Shown piece by piece: positions 9,734 through 18,579 of a stretch of 64,000 nucleotides of DNA. The DNA is from CBDBDZ01 sp965204215. Its GTDB lineage: Bacteria > Pseudomonadota > Gammaproteobacteria > Pseudomonadales > GM7GCV1. The stretch lies in NCBI GenBank assembly GCA_965204215.1, contig CBDBDZ010000005.1:41279-105278 (forward strand), read 5' to 3'. Position 1 is the stretch's first letter. Each line of letters starts with the position of its first letter. The notes beneath the pieces are model-generated. The model did no database searches and was not told the DNA's origin. It saw only the letters and a list, made by a program, of their open reading frames with translations. The translations under genes and the position numbers were made by a program.

Positions 9734-9794
9734 TCATTTTGTTTATGGAATGTTACCGTTAGAATTATGCATTGGTCGTATTCACTCAGCAATC

Positions 9795-10301
9795 ATGAAT
9801 AAAACACAATTTACAAAAATTTCGTCCAGAGACTTAGAGACTCGGCTTACCGATGATGATCACCATGCATTGCGTGTGTGGCTAAAGCTGTTGTCTACTT
9901 CGCAATTGATTGAAAATAATATTCGCGAATTGCTGCGGGTGAATTTTGATATAACCTTACCGAGATTTGATTTAATGGCTCAGCTGTATCGCCATTGTGA
10001 AGGTTTGAGTATGAGCAGCCTAGCTGAGTTAATGATGGTTTCTGGCGGCAATGTTACTAATATCGTTAAACAATTAGAGCGTGATGGCTTAGTGACTCGA
10101 ACACCTCAGAAACAAGACAATCGCTCCTTTATTGTCAACTTATCAAACAAAGGCAAGGCAGAATTCGAAAAAATGGCTCCCACACATGAACAATGGATAA
10201 CCATGCTGACAGACGGTTTAGAAGCCGATGAATTGCAATCGCTGATTAATAATTTAGATAAATTAAAAGCGCACATTAAGGCCAGTGGCGCGCAAAAATA
10301 A
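9795..10301 (+). CDS. MarR-family transcriptional regulator
   Basis: 168 residues from the preferred ATG at 9795; an upstream ATG at 9750 is possible. The winged-helix core is clear: RFDLMAQLYRHCEGLSMSSL, ELMMVSGGNVTNIVKQLE, then DGLVTRTPQKQDNRS for the wing. It is divergent from the catabolic operon and likely represses it until an aromatic CoA ester binds. Confidence 0.85.
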   Translation: MNKTQFTKISSRDLETRLTDDDHHALRVWLKLLSTSQLIENNIRELLRVNFDITLPRFDLMAQLYRHCEGLSMSSLAELMMVSGGNVTNIVKQLERDGLVTRTPQKQDNRSFIVNLSNKGKAEFEKMAPTHEQWITMLTDGLEADELQSLINNLDKLKAHIKASGAQK

Positions 10302-10433
10302 TTTCATTGTTCAAAATTGTGCTGCATCAAACATCTACCATAATCAGCTAATTAGATGATATCAACAAGTCGAGTTAAGTGCTAAGATGTTTTGCTCGGG
10401 TAGTGTTCATTCATAACTGGGAGAAAAATAATA

Positions 10434-11981
10434 ATGACAAGCTCATTGAGTCGCTTTAATCGACGCCAATTTTTAATCAACTCTGGGAAGCTAGGCGCCG
10501 CTGTTGCGCTAACGAGTATGACATCCTATGCAAGCTCAAAACCCAAACTTCCCGCTGTTACATCAATCACCGAGTTCAGCGCCACCCAATTATCAGAAGC
10601 CATTCGTTCACGCCAAGTGAGCTGCGTTGAGGTGATGCAAGCTTACTTAGCCCGCATCGACAAACTCAACCCAACTTACAACGCAATCGTCAATCGACAA
10701 GACTCTGATGATTTAATCGCACAAGCCAGAGCAGCCGACCAAGCCTTAACTAAAGGCTATTATTTTGGCTGGATGCACGGCATGCCTCATGCAATAAAAG
10801 ACCTCTCTGATGTAAAAGGCATGACCACCACAATGGGCTCGCCGATTCTTAAAAACAACGTTGCGAAAGCCGATTCAATTTTTGTGGAACGCATCCGCAA
10901 TCAGGGAGCAATCTTTATTGGTAAAACCAATGTGTCTGAATTTGGTTTGGGTTCGCATTCGTATAACCCTGTTTATGGTGTGACGAGAAACGCCTACGAC
11001 AAAGATCTCTGTGCTGGCGGTAGCAGCGGTGGTGCCGCCTGTGGGCTGGCATTGCAATTATTACCCGTTGCCGATGGCGGTGACATGATGGGTTCACTGA
11101 GAAATCCAGCGGCGTACAATAACGTCATCGGTTTTAGACCTAGCCTAGGACGCGTTCCAAGTAATGACAGCAACTTTTTTTATCAACAACTGGGGCTATT
11201 CGGCCCTATGGGTAGAAACAGTGAAGACACTCGACGGCTGCTGGCAACGATGGCTGGTTACGATTCACGCGCACCCATGAGCCTGCGAGATAAGGTTCCG
11301 TCAGATGGCATCAAAACACCACTCTCCAATTACCGAATTGGTTGGATGGGCGACTACAACGGCTATCTTGAAACTGAAGCTGGAGTGCTTGATCTATGCA
11401 CGCAATCACTGTCTGCACTTTCTGAGCATGGCTTAGTTGTTGAGGATTGCCACCCAGACTATGACCTTGGTCGACTTTGGCAAACATGGTTAACTTTGCG
11501 CCACTGGACCATTGCTGGAAGCGCCCACGCCATGTACAACAACCCTGCGCTGCGCGCACTAATGAAACCCGAAGCGGTATGGGAAGTTGAAGGCGGTTTA
11601 AATCAAACTGGCTTGGAAATAACCAAGGCTGGTGTCGCGCGTGTTGACTGGTATAACGCGTTGAATCAATTGTTTAAAAAGTACGATTTTCTTGCCCTGC
11701 CATCCGCCCAAGTGTTTGCTTTTGATGTTGAATTGAATTGGCCTAAAAAGATCAATGATCGCGAGATGGATACGTATCATCGTTGGATGGAAGTGGTAAT
11801 CGGTGCCACACTGGCTAGCTGCCCAAGCCTTAACCTGCCAGTTGGCTTTGACACAAAAGGCAGGGCGATGGGCATGCAATTACTCGGACCAATTGGGTCA
11901 GAAGACAAATTACTTAACTTTGCTGCGGCTTACGAGAAACAGTCAAATTATCTGCAAGTACGGCCGCAATTGAACATTTAG
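10434..11981 (+). CDS. Tat-exported amidase (amidase signature family)
   Basis: 515 residues. A twin-arginine leader (FNRRQFLINSGKLGAAVAL) begins at residue 7 and ends near an ASS site, so the enzyme is probably periplasmic. The amidase Ser-cisSer-Lys triad is visible: Lys in HAIKDLSD (~121), Ser in GGSSGG (~195) and the nucleophile in GGDMMGSLRNPA (~220). It has its own upstream region with a GGGAGAAA ribosome binding site before ATG 10434. Substrate is unknown; an aryl-acetamide would fit the neighbouring pathway, but nothing in the sequence proves it. Confidence 0.85.
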   Translation: MTSSLSRFNRRQFLINSGKLGAAVALTSMTSYASSKPKLPAVTSITEFSATQLSEAIRSRQVSCVEVMQAYLARIDKLNPTYNAIVNRQDSDDLIAQARAADQALTKGYYFGWMHGMPHAIKDLSDVKGMTTTMGSPILKNNVAKADSIFVERIRNQGAIFIGKTNVSEFGLGSHSYNPVYGVTRNAYDKDLCAGGSSGGAACGLALQLLPVADGGDMMGSLRNPAAYNNVIGFRPSLGRVPSNDSNFFYQQLGLFGPMGRNSEDTRRLLATMAGYDSRAPMSLRDKVPSDGIKTPLSNYRIGWMGDYNGYLETEAGVLDLCTQSLSALSEHGLVVEDCHPDYDLGRLWQTWLTLRHWTIAGSAHAMYNNPALRALMKPEAVWEVEGGLNQTGLEITKAGVARVDWYNALNQLFKKYDFLALPSAQVFAFDVELNWPKKINDREMDTYHRWMEVVIGATLASCPSLNLPVGFDTKGRAMGMQLLGPIGSEDKLLNFAAAYEKQSNYLQVRPQLNI

Positions 11982-12037
11982 CCTTGTTAACCACACCAAT
12001 AATCCTCAAGCCAAGCCTACTATAAAATTTAGCAACC

Positions 12038-12304
12038 ATGATAAAGCGATGTTTATTAATCTTTGTTAGTCTGGGTACGACAGCATGCCAATACTCACTT
12101 GAGCAACAGCCTGCGGATATCGTCTTTAAAAACGGGGTAATTTATAGCGTGGATCAATCTAACCCACAGACCGAAGCCATGGCTATTACGGAGGCTTATA
12201 TAGCTTACGTGGAATCGCTGCAATCACTGGATAAAATGATTAGCGCAAGCAAAGCACTGATACGAGACCACAACACAAATAACAATTATAAGAACCTACA
12301 CTGA
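12038..12304 (+). pseudogene. Truncated amidohydrolase, lipoprotein-type N-terminus only
   Basis: 88 codons. A lipoprotein signal (LLIFVSLGTTAC-Q) is followed by PADIVFKNGVIYSVD and PQTEAMAI, the start of YtcJ-like amidohydrolases. The metal-binding HxH and the rest of the ~550-residue barrel are gone, and the tail is unrelated. It is most likely the remnant of an internal deletion between the amidase and the transporter. Confidence 0.6.
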
Positions 12305-12314
12305 GGAAAAGAAA

Positions 12315-13637
12315 ATGTCAGAAACCAACAAACACGCCAATAGCTACGCCTGGTATGTGGTCATATTATGTATGATCGCCTATATTTTTTCGTTTGTTGA
12401 CCGGCAGATATTAGCACTACTCATTGAACCCATTCGAGAAGATCTACAAATCAGCGATACTCAATTCAGTCTACTTAACGGGCTAGCGTTTTCGCTGTTT
12501 TACGCCACCATGGGCATACCCATTGCGCGTTTAGCAGACAGCCGCTCACGACCAGCTATCATTGCTGCGGGCGTATTCTTGTGGAGCTTAGCAACGGCGG
12601 CCACAGGTCTGGGGAAATCATTTTGGCATATTTTTGTTGCTCGGATGGGCGTAGGAGTCGGCGAAGCGGCTCTATCCCCCGCCGCCTATTCAATGATCAC
12701 CGATTTATTTCCTAAAGAAAAATTAGGCCGCGCATTGGCGGTATATTCGATTGGCTCGTTTATTGGTGGCGGTCTTGCATTTTTAATCGGCGGCGCTGTA
12801 ATCTCGGCGCTGAGCGAAATGAAAAATATTTCCATGCCTTTAATGGGTGAGCTAAAGCCGTGGCAAATGACATTTATTATTGTCGGTTTACCTGGCATAT
12901 TACTTGCATTGATTTTTTCAATCACGGTCAAAGATCCAACCCGTTCTACGCAAGCGCTGGCAGGTCAAGCGCCTGAAAGCGAACGCGCCAGTTTTGCAGA
13001 AACACTGAAATTTATAAAGCATAACGGTCGATTCTTCTTCGCACTCTATGGTGGCTTCACCCTCACCGCAGTTGCGCTCTTTGGCCTATTGTCCTGGCTG
13101 CCAGCGTTTCTAGGCCGAGTTTACCTCTTAACTCCTGGCGAGATAGGTTTGATTCTTGGCCCCATTATGTTGGTAGCCAATGTTGGAGGCGTTTTATGCA
13201 GCGGTTGGTTAACGGATCGGCTTGAAAAAAATGGCCGAGCCGATGCATCCATGCGCGCTGGCATGATTGGCGCATTTGGACTAGTAATACCAGTTGCGCT
13301 GTTCTCAATTATGCCCAGTCAAAATTTAGCCGTGATATTTATTGCCATCTCACTATTTTTTGCGTCATTTCCTTTGGCAACTTCGGCCACCGCCATGCAA
13401 TTAGCATCACCCCCGCACATGCGTGCGCAAGTATCAGCCATATTCTTATTTTTAAATAGCATTATTGGACTAGCGATTGGCTCATTCATCGTCGCATTAA
13501 TAACCGACTATGTGTTTCAAAGCGACGCTACAGTCGGCTGGTCAGTTTCAATCGTTTGTAGCATTAGCACGCTCGCCGCTGGAATACTTATTGCACGAGG
13601 CCTGCAACCATTTCGAGACTTACTAGCAAAATATTAA
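12315..13637 (+). CDS. MFS transporter, spinster-like subgroup
   Basis: 440 residues with about twelve hydrophobic helices. The N-terminal FVDRQILALLIEPI and loop RLADSRSRPAII are typical of the proteobacterial MFS group often found beside amidohydrolase and aromatic catabolism genes. A GAGGAAA ribosome binding site precedes ATG 12315, 10 bp after the truncated amidohydrolase. It is the last chromosomal gene before the island. Substrate unknown. Confidence 0.85.
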   Translation: MSETNKHANSYAWYVVILCMIAYIFSFVDRQILALLIEPIREDLQISDTQFSLLNGLAFSLFYATMGIPIARLADSRSRPAIIAAGVFLWSLATAATGLGKSFWHIFVARMGVGVGEAALSPAAYSMITDLFPKEKLGRALAVYSIGSFIGGGLAFLIGGAVISALSEMKNISMPLMGELKPWQMTFIIVGLPGILLALIFSITVKDPTRSTQALAGQAPESERASFAETLKFIKHNGRFFFALYGGFTLTAVALFGLLSWLPAFLGRVYLLTPGEIGLILGPIMLVANVGGVLCSGWLTDRLEKNGRADASMRAGMIGAFGLVIPVALFSIMPSQNLAVIFIAISLFFASFPLATSATAMQLASPPHMRAQVSAIFLFLNSIIGLAIGSFIVALITDYVFQSDATVGWSVSIVCSISTLAAGILIARGLQPFRDLLAKY

Positions 13638-13778
13638 CCCTATGACGCGCTATGGTGAACTCAAGCCTCACATTACAACTATGAGTAAATTCACTATCGA
13701 ACTGTAACTCTTCAAAACGAGAGCAAACTGGTTTTTACGAACAATAAAAGGATAACAAAAAGAAAAGTTACTTATGCA

Positions 13779-13809
13779 TAAGTCATTGATTTTTATGGTG
13801 GCTATGGGT
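13779..13809. repeat. Left attachment repeat of the island
   Basis: A 31-bp direct repeat identical to 61002-61032. It holds the last 14 nt of the tRNA-Met gene (TGGTGGCTATGGGT on this strand) plus 17 nt that lie beyond the tRNA 3' end. The final 15 bp, ATGGTGGCTATGGGT (13795-13809), are also present at 33903-33917. To the right begins element A. From 13638 to here I see no gene. Confidence 0.85.
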
Positions 13810-13930
13810 AAACCTGAAAAAGCTTTTCGCTATGTTTCAGGCTGTTTCGCGGTCTATGTAAAATAGATATAATTCAAAGACTTAATGTTCAGCCTGTTTC
13901 AGGTGGTTTCCCTACAGCGCAACACAAACG

Positions 13931-13948
13931 GTATACGTTTGTGTATAC
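13931..13948. promoter_or_regulatory. GTATAC-N6-GTATAC motif, left end of element A
   Basis: GTATAC repeated with a 6-bp spacer (GTTTGT), 31 bp upstream of the integrase start. The same arrangement with a different spacer occurs at the other end (33822-33839) beside the AlpA-like gene. I infer binding sites for the integrase or AlpA protein. The stretch 13810-13930 also holds a repeated GTTTCAGG/CTGTTTC motif of the kind seen in integrase arm sites. Confidence 0.5.
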
Positions 13949-13978
13949 ATTTTAGCCCTTTGAGTTCAGTTCCCGACC

Positions 13979-15160
13979 ATGATTACAGACATACAATTAA
14001 GAAACGCCAAGCCAGAAATAAACGACTACACCATAAAAGTAGACAAGGGCTTATCCCTATTAGTTAAGAAAACAGGCAGTAAATTATGGCGTTTCAGATA
14101 CTCATTCGCTGGTAAACGTTGCATGATTTCAGTGGGGAAATACCCGCAAGTGACTATTAAACAAGCTAGAGCCAAGCAACAAGAATATCATGGACTACTG
14201 TCTCAAAACATAAATCCATCGACCAGTAAAAAAATAGAACGACTTAACCAAGGCAATGACCAAACATTTACAGGTGTCGCGTTAGAGTGGTACGCTAAGA
14301 ATTACGAGCAAGGCAACCTAAAGCATAAAAAAAACATATTAAGACGATTAGAGTTATATGCGTTCCCGACTATTGGCAAACTACCGATAGAGGAAATTAA
14401 AGCTCCCATGTTATTTAATATCATCGAATCAATTCAGCAGACAGGACATGTTGAAACGGGTAAGCGTGTAAACGGTATTTGTAGCCTCGTGTTTCGCTAC
14501 GGAGTTGCTAAAGGTTATTGTGACAGAGATATAACACAAGACTACAGAGGAATGCTGAAAACAGCAAAATCCAAACACTTAGCAACACTCACCAAACCCG
14601 AAGAGATTGGCGAGCTGTTACGAGATATGAAAAGTTATCACGGCAAACCTATTGTAAAAACTGCATTACTTATTTCACCTTATGTTTTTGTGCGTCCGAA
14701 CGAACTTGTTAACTCAACATGGGATAATATCGACTTTGAAAATTCACACTGGCTCATCCCTGCCGAGTTTATGAAAATGAACCGTGACCACCTCATACCA
14801 TTTCCTCAGCAAGTAAAGTCATTACTAGAAGCACTTTACCCTATCACCTGTGATAGTAAATACATTTTTCCCAGTGATAGAGACCAAGCAAAATTTATGA
14901 ATGCTCAAACGATCAATCAAACCCTCAAACGCATTAATGATGGTAAATACAAGGGGCGCATTGTGTCACATGGTTTTCGTGGCATGGCTTCCACCATTCT
15001 CAATGAGCATAAATTTCGTAGTGATGTGATTGAAAAACAACTCGCTCACCAAGAAAGTAATAAGGTTCGAAACGCTTACAATCATGCCGAGTACCTCAAA
15101 GAACGTACTGAAATGGTGCAGTGGTATGCTGACTATCTTGATGGACTTGCGCGTGAATGA
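13979..15160 (+). CDS. P4-type tyrosine integrase of element A
   Basis: 393 residues. The N-terminal arm-binding domain (DUF4102-like: LRNAKPEINDYTIKVDKGLS ... SVGKYPQVTIKQARAK) is followed by a catalytic domain with Arg in VRPNEL, HGFRGMASTILNE, a later His in LAHQES, and the nucleophile region AYNHAEYLKERTEMVQW. These are hallmarks of CP4-57/P4 integrases, which insert at tRNA 3' ends. It starts 170 bp from the left att core. The stop is TGA followed by AAA TAA, so a UGA-glycine cell would add only two residues. Confidence 0.9.
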   Translation: MITDIQLRNAKPEINDYTIKVDKGLSLLVKKTGSKLWRFRYSFAGKRCMISVGKYPQVTIKQARAKQQEYHGLLSQNINPSTSKKIERLNQGNDQTFTGVALEWYAKNYEQGNLKHKKNILRRLELYAFPTIGKLPIEEIKAPMLFNIIESIQQTGHVETGKRVNGICSLVFRYGVAKGYCDRDITQDYRGMLKTAKSKHLATLTKPEEIGELLRDMKSYHGKPIVKTALLISPYVFVRPNELVNSTWDNIDFENSHWLIPAEFMKMNRDHLIPFPQQVKSLLEALYPITCDSKYIFPSDRDQAKFMNAQTINQTLKRINDGKYKGRIVSHGFRGMASTILNEHKFRSDVIEKQLAHQESNKVRNAYNHAEYLKERTEMVQWYADYLDGLARE

Positions 15161-15180
15161 AAATAATCGTTGCAATACTT

Positions 15181-15435
15181 TTATCTGCTCTCTTTTTGTA
15201 TTCGTTGCTTCAAATCCATTGCATATTCCACAAAATCGACACCAATAGCTTCGCAAAATTGATAGGACTCCAACAAATCTAATCGTCTTTCTTTGCGCTC
15301 ACACCTACTGACGAAAGTTTGGGTTGCGTCAAGCCTTTCTGCTAGCTCAATTTGTGAAATACCCGCATCGACACGTCTTTGCTTTAGCATGTCCACAGCA
15401 ATTTCATATTTTCTTGAATGGATACTTTTAATCAT
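15181..15435 (-). CDS. XRE-family HTH regulator
   Basis: 84 residues with one Cro/C1-type HTH (LKQRRVDAGISQIELAERLD, then ATQTFVSRCERKERR) covering most of the protein. It is convergent with the integrase, 20 bp away, and divergent from the surface-protein operon at 15634, which it could control together with the AT-rich region 15436-15633. Stop TAA. Confidence 0.8.
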   Translation of the reverse strand: MIKSIHSRKYEIAVDMLKQRRVDAGISQIELAERLDATQTFVSRCERKERRLDLLESYQFCEAIGVDFVEYAMDLKQRIQKESR

Positions 15436-15633
15436 GATTTCTATCTCGTTTGTTTTTCGAGAATAGAGCCTAATTTGGATTAATACTAATTAGGCTAGCC
15501 TAAATAAGAATAGCCTATATACGAATAGCCTAAAAACGTATATATTTGCAAAAATATATCGTTGATATAGACCTATTTCAATCGCTAGTAATAGGCATTT
15601 ACTTATTTAAGAAACCACTGATGGATTTTTATT

Positions 15634-17469
15634 ATGATAAAAATAAACTTGACATTCGTATTATTTCCTTACAATAGTAGTTATTCAGGCAAATCCAAAG
15701 CCATGAATTTATATTCTAAAAAAATACATATGGAACTAAGGAAAACAAGGATCGCACTCAGCGCGGCAGCAGCTATAGCTACTGGTGCTCAGGCACAAGA
15801 TGCTCAGGCAGGAGAAGTGTCATTTAATCAATGGGCACAAGAGAATCCAGAAGCAGCAACAATGGCTTTAAACAATAGGTCAGTTCAGCAAGAAACAGCG
15901 GAAAGAGTAATTGAGGGAAGAAAAACCACACAAGCTCAAGTGGCAGAGAGTCTCAATCCTACAAACAATGAATGGCGCATCGGTGTGCAAGGCAGTGATA
16001 ATTTACGACAACTTAACAGCTCATTTAATTACAAAAACTTTGGTGTGGGACTACAGCTAACAGACACCGATAATGTTGAGCAATACGCATTCACTGCGGG
16101 TTTAAGATTTACTCCAGCGCAAGCATCGGCTCTTTCTCGAGTACTCGAAAATGGTCAAATCAAAGTATCACTGGTTGAATCAGAGGTACAAAACGCGATT
16201 GCTAATTTTGATGAAACAGGGGCAGGGTTTGAATTTATATTTAATCTAAGAAATGCCATTTTAAAGCAAATTTCTGTTTTTCATAGTGATCATGATATTG
16301 ATATCACCGATGGCTCAGATCAATTTAGGGTATCAGGACAAGAGATTCAAAGTAGTGTAGCAAACACTAGCACAGCATCGACCAACACCCAAACTACTAC
16401 CGTTACAACTACTACCAGCGAAGTGAGAAATGTTGCTGAAGATGTAACTCAAACGGGTATACGAGCCTTAATAAGTCTTAGCAAAGATTTAGACGTGGCA
16501 CTCGCGTATACCAGAGACTCACTGGGTGAATCACTTACATCAGCAGGGTTTGAGTATAGAATCAATAAGGGGTGGTTTATCAAGGCAGACTATCAAGAGA
16601 CTCGAAGATTTAGTGGCAACGAAGTGCAAGATATTGCTTCTCTCACGGCTCATTATAACAAAGGTGCATTTTCCGCTTTTGCGGGTGTACGAGATAACGG
16701 AATAGGCACAGAGCCATATGCAGGGATTCAATATCGAGTGAATTTTGGAGGAGTTTCTCAAGAATCGAGTCGAAGTATAGCTAGTTCTCTCACGAGTCCG
16801 GTGGCGAGTGCTACTGAGCTTCATCCACATGCTATTTCACAGGAGACTCGTTCAACTGAGAATACTTCTGTTTCTGAGCAGGTGAATAATATTGCGACGG
16901 GTGGTATTTCAAACATTACTACGACGACAGATTCTTGCTCACTAGATTTCAATGTTTCTGATCTTGACGGTGTTGAGTCTGTGATGGTTCGTTTATCCAC
17001 TGGAGAAATTCAATTATTTTCTACATCATCTGGCACCGCAACGTTCACGGGTCTTACAGACAATACAACCTTTGGCATTGAACTACTTGCCACCACACAA
17101 GACGGTATCAACGGTTCATCTAACCAGCAACTCCTTGCTTCAGCTCAATGTACCACCCCAGAAATTGAGCCTGCCATTTCAACCCCTGTCATAGACACTA
17201 TAGGGACTTGGGATATTACGGACAATGGAGGAGCAGGAGGGATTTTTGCTTCAAGGTTCACTATTACTGGAAGTGATATTCAGCAAGGTGCTGTATTTAG
17301 AATTCTTACTCCAGTAAGAGGGCTTACTATTGATTCAAATACAGGGGTTCTTACTTTCGATGAAGATGTTTCAGGTATGCAGTCTCTTGCTGTCACGGTT
17401 CAAGTGACCAACACAGATGGAGGAACTGACACCGATACGTTTACTTTAAACATTACCGACAACCTTTAA
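15634..17469 (+). CDS. Secreted/outer-membrane beta-rich protein with C-terminal cadherin-like domain
   Basis: 611 codons. The signal sequence (RIALSAAAAIATGAQAQ) begins after the internal Met at 15730, so the real start may be 15703 or 15730. Residues ~105-375 are alternating amphipathic strands (WRIGVQGSDNLRQLNSSFNY; ALAYTRDSLGESLTSAGFEY; YAGIQYRVNFGG), suggesting an outer-membrane barrel. A Thr/Ser-rich linker, a possible Ig-like part and a cadherin-like domain (TGVLTFDEDVSGMQSLAVTV) follow. No family recognised. It has no in-frame UGA although it is rich in glycine, so it is written in standard code. It appears to form an operon with the next two genes. Confidence 0.65.
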   Translation: MIKINLTFVLFPYNSSYSGKSKAMNLYSKKIHMELRKTRIALSAAAAIATGAQAQDAQAGEVSFNQWAQENPEAATMALNNRSVQQETAERVIEGRKTTQAQVAESLNPTNNEWRIGVQGSDNLRQLNSSFNYKNFGVGLQLTDTDNVEQYAFTAGLRFTPAQASALSRVLENGQIKVSLVESEVQNAIANFDETGAGFEFIFNLRNAILKQISVFHSDHDIDITDGSDQFRVSGQEIQSSVANTSTASTNTQTTTVTTTTSEVRNVAEDVTQTGIRALISLSKDLDVALAYTRDSLGESLTSAGFEYRINKGWFIKADYQETRRFSGNEVQDIASLTAHYNKGAFSAFAGVRDNGIGTEPYAGIQYRVNFGGVSQESSRSIASSLTSPVASATELHPHAISQETRSTENTSVSEQVNNIATGGISNITTTTDSCSLDFNVSDLDGVESVMVRLSTGEIQLFSTSSGTATFTGLTDNTTFGIELLATTQDGINGSSNQQLLASAQCTTPEIEPAISTPVIDTIGTWDITDNGGAGGIFASRFTITGSDIQQGAVFRILTPVRGLTIDSNTGVLTFDEDVSGMQSLAVTVQVTNTDGGTDTDTFTLNITDNL

Positions 17470-17495
17470 AACTAATTCTCTAGGAGGAATTTCAA

Positions 17496-18182
17496 ATGAA
17501 GCAACTATTTACATTAAGCTGTATTATTTTTCTTGGTGCTTGTGCGCCTAAATTTTCAGAACAAGAGATATCCCAAGCTCGTTTGGATATGCAGGCAAGC
17601 CAAGATAAAGTCAGTGCGTTACAAAACGAACTAATGGCAAACAAAGCTTATAGTGAGGGTAGTTGTACTACACCTGCACGATATAAAAAACCGACACCCT
17701 ATGTCACGAACGAAGAAGAAGCCAAAGACTATTCGTATGCCTATTGCTTGAGTCCGTTGGCTTGTGATGTTAATGAGTCAGCGCTTGACTTAGATAGTGC
17801 TGCGGAACGCTTTTTAGGGAGTGAACTCTGTAGTCGTTATACAGATCAATTAAGAACTGATGGACAAATAACCAACAATACAGTCCTTAATATCTTTGAA
17901 GCATTTGTAGACTCTCGATGTGAACAGGAGTCTACGGGTTTTTGGGCTGGACTTTGGAGGGCAAGCAATTGCGTTGCGTCTGCTTCAGCAAAAATAACAA
18001 AACTGGCTCAGCTAAAAAACTGTTTAAATAATAAACACAAGCAATACTTAAAAGATTCTCAGGATTGGTTGCACTATCCTATAACGGAGAGACAAGCCTG
18101 CGAGTCATTGCAAGTACAACTTGATCAAACTCAACAGGATTTAGTACAAAAAACAGCTATTTACCAGCTAATGATTTACTAG
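17496..18182 (+). CDS. Lipoprotein of unknown function
   Basis: 228 residues with a clear lipobox (LSCIIFLGAC-A) and a strong AGGAGG ribosome binding site. A coiled-coil stretch follows the lipid anchor (QARLDMQASQDKVSALQNEL). The middle part is cysteine-rich (CTTPARY, YCLSPLACD, ELCSRY, CEQESTG, NCVASA), suggesting disulfides in the periplasm. Stop TAG. It lies 26 bp after the surface-protein gene and 10 bp before a membrane protein. Confidence 0.75.
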   Translation: MKQLFTLSCIIFLGACAPKFSEQEISQARLDMQASQDKVSALQNELMANKAYSEGSCTTPARYKKPTPYVTNEEEAKDYSYAYCLSPLACDVNESALDLDSAAERFLGSELCSRYTDQLRTDGQITNNTVLNIFEAFVDSRCEQESTGFWAGLWRASNCVASASAKITKLAQLKNCLNNKHKQYLKDSQDWLHYPITERQACESLQVQLDQTQQDLVQKTAIYQLMIY

Positions 18183-18192
18183 GAGAACATTA

Positions 18193-18564
18193 ATGATTGC
18201 TTTGCGAATTTTTCAAGTTACCTCTCTCTTGATTGCTATCCTTGCCTTTGTGACAGACGAAGAATACATAGGTGATGTGACAGTTGAAGACCTGAGTCAG
18301 GTAATTTCTTTTATAGCTAACGTTGTTTGGGCGTTTATAAAACTGGTCATTACCAATGTAGTATTATTAGTCAGTATTTTGGCTACTATTCCTGTATTTA
18401 TTGTAGATATAGCGATTGAGAATAATTATCTCAGTAGTATGTGGAGTTGGTCTTGGAATACAGTCTCTGTAGATTGGTTTTGGCATCAAACCAAAGGTAT
18501 TGAGTTGATTTTTATTTTTCTAATGTCTACTACAATTGGCTTTTTGTTTCCTCCGTCAAACTAA
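18193..18564 (+). CDS. Small membrane protein
   Basis: 123 residues with about four hydrophobic segments (IFQVTSLLIAILAFV; VIFSFIANVVWAFIKLVI-like; VVLLVSILATIPVFIVDI; LIFIFLMSTTIGFLF). A TAGGAGAA ribosome binding site precedes ATG 18193. It is the last gene of the operon begun at 15634 and ends TAA. It is convergent with the UGA-recoded gene that stops at 18580. Function unknown. Confidence 0.65.
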   Translation: MIALRIFQVTSLLIAILAFVTDEEYIGDVTVEDLSQVISFIANVVWAFIKLVITNVVLLVSILATIPVFIVDIAIENNYLSSMWSWSWNTVSVDWFWHQTKGIELIFIFLMSTTIGFLFPPSN

Positions 18565-18579
18565 TAAAACGACGGTTTT

